From an uncultured SAR324 cluster bacterium (GTDB taxonomy: Bacteria > SAR324 > NAC60-12): DNA of 6,344 nucleotides. Positions 6,063 to 6,344 of this stretch are shown here, in pieces. Both the position numbers and the translations under genes were made by a program. Location of the stretch: positions 1 through 6,344 of the forward strand of contig CACERX010000056.1 in the NCBI GenBank assembly GCA_902562015.1, in the 5' to 3' direction. The notes beneath the pieces were generated by a model, which saw only the letters and a program-made list of their open reading frames with translations, was not told the DNA's origin and did not search any database. Each line of letters opens with the position of its first letter. Positions within the stretch are counted from its first letter, which is position 1.

Positions 6063-6344
6063 TCATTTTTTAGTAGTCATTTCTGCAATTAAGTTCGCAG
6101 ATTCAGTTGCTCCCATACTGGCAAGTACCAGTGAAGCTTGCTTTTCTTTCATCTGTTTTAGGATGTTTACAGCAATTCCTCGATCAAGTTTGGTTAGCGA
6201 TTGGGCTGCAGTAGCAGCATCCATTTTTGAGTATAATGCGACTGCTTTTTCAAGTTGACTATCATCCTGGTTTTTCTTTCTTTCAATATCTCTTTCAATT
6301 TCCTGCTGGAGTTTTTCTAACTGGGCAACCTGTCGCTGAATATC
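6063..6344 (-). CDS. MotE/YlxF-like protein with MgtE-N-type domain, C-terminal part (start outside the window)
   Basis: The frame enters at base 6344 and ends with TGA at 6065-6063, giving the last 93 residues. It starts with a Gln/Glu/Lys-rich coiled-coil stretch (DIQRQVAQLEKLQQEIERDI and on to about residue 33). A small helical domain follows: L-Y-S-K-M-D-A-A-T-A-A-Q-S-L, then D-R-G-I-A-V-N-I-L-K-Q-M-K, then A-S-L-V-L-A-S-M-G-A-T-E-S-A. The pattern Y-x-x-M, I-L-x-x-M-K and L-x-x-M is that of the MgtE N-terminal domain shared by the MotE/YlxF flagellar proteins. In Bacillus, ylxF sits between fliJ and fliK; in Rhizobium, MotE is a periplasmic chaperone of MotC. The position just before fliK fits this family. 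The missing N-terminus would be expected to hold a single membrane helix. It is not the magnesium transporter MgtE: the chain ends right after this domain. FliJ is an alternative for the coiled coil alone, but not for the terminal domain. Confidence 0.75.
   Translation of the reverse strand, partial: DIQRQVAQLEKLQQEIERDIERKKNQDDSQLEKAVALYSKMDAATAAQSLTKLDRGIAVNILKQMKEKQASLVLASMGATESANLIAEMTTKK

Overview
The window holds the distal end of a flagellar hook gene cluster plus two genes downstream of it, all read on the minus strand (right to left). The organism is a flagellated bacterium with an AT-rich genome; spacers are very AT-rich and flgE is visibly richer in GC. The order motE/ylxF-like, fliK, flgD, flgE is the conserved ylxF-fliK-flgD-flgE order of many fli/flg clusters, including Bacillus and many deltaproteobacterium-like lineages. 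The neighbouring methyltransferase resembles, from memory, a family known from Leptospira and other Gram-negative bacteria, so a Gram-negative host is likely. Nothing in the window fixes the taxon.

Reading 5' to 3' on the minus strand: a truncated MotE/YlxF-like protein with a MgtE-N-type helical domain (6344-6063); a very long, repeat-bearing FliK hook-length control protein (6058-3857); FlgD, the hook cap (3844-3035); an 86-bp gap with a strong Shine-Dalgarno site; FlgE, the hook protein (2948-1464); and a textbook intrinsic terminator (1450-1424) that closes the transcription unit. After a very AT-rich spacer of about 385 bp come a membrane-embedded methyltransferase of the isoprenylcysteine carboxyl methyltransferase (ICMT)/PEMT fold class (1038-298) and the start of an XRE-type helix-turn-helix protein (250-1, running off the window).

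The genes work together in hook assembly: FlgD caps the growing hook, FlgE is the polymerised subunit, and FliK is the secreted ruler that stops hook growth and switches export specificity through its C-terminal domain. The MotE/YlxF-like protein probably acts at the export apparatus or stator. The methyltransferase and HTH protein look unrelated to the flagellum.

The most notable signal is a nested in-frame tandem repeat in the ruler part of fliK: a 31-residue module present three times, with the middle copy enlarged by three identical 18-bp units. Every repeat period is a multiple of three, so recombination or slippage would change FliK length, and possibly hook length, without breaking the gene. 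I see no mobile element, CRISPR array, rRNA or tRNA, and no convincing sign of a wholly new multi-gene system.
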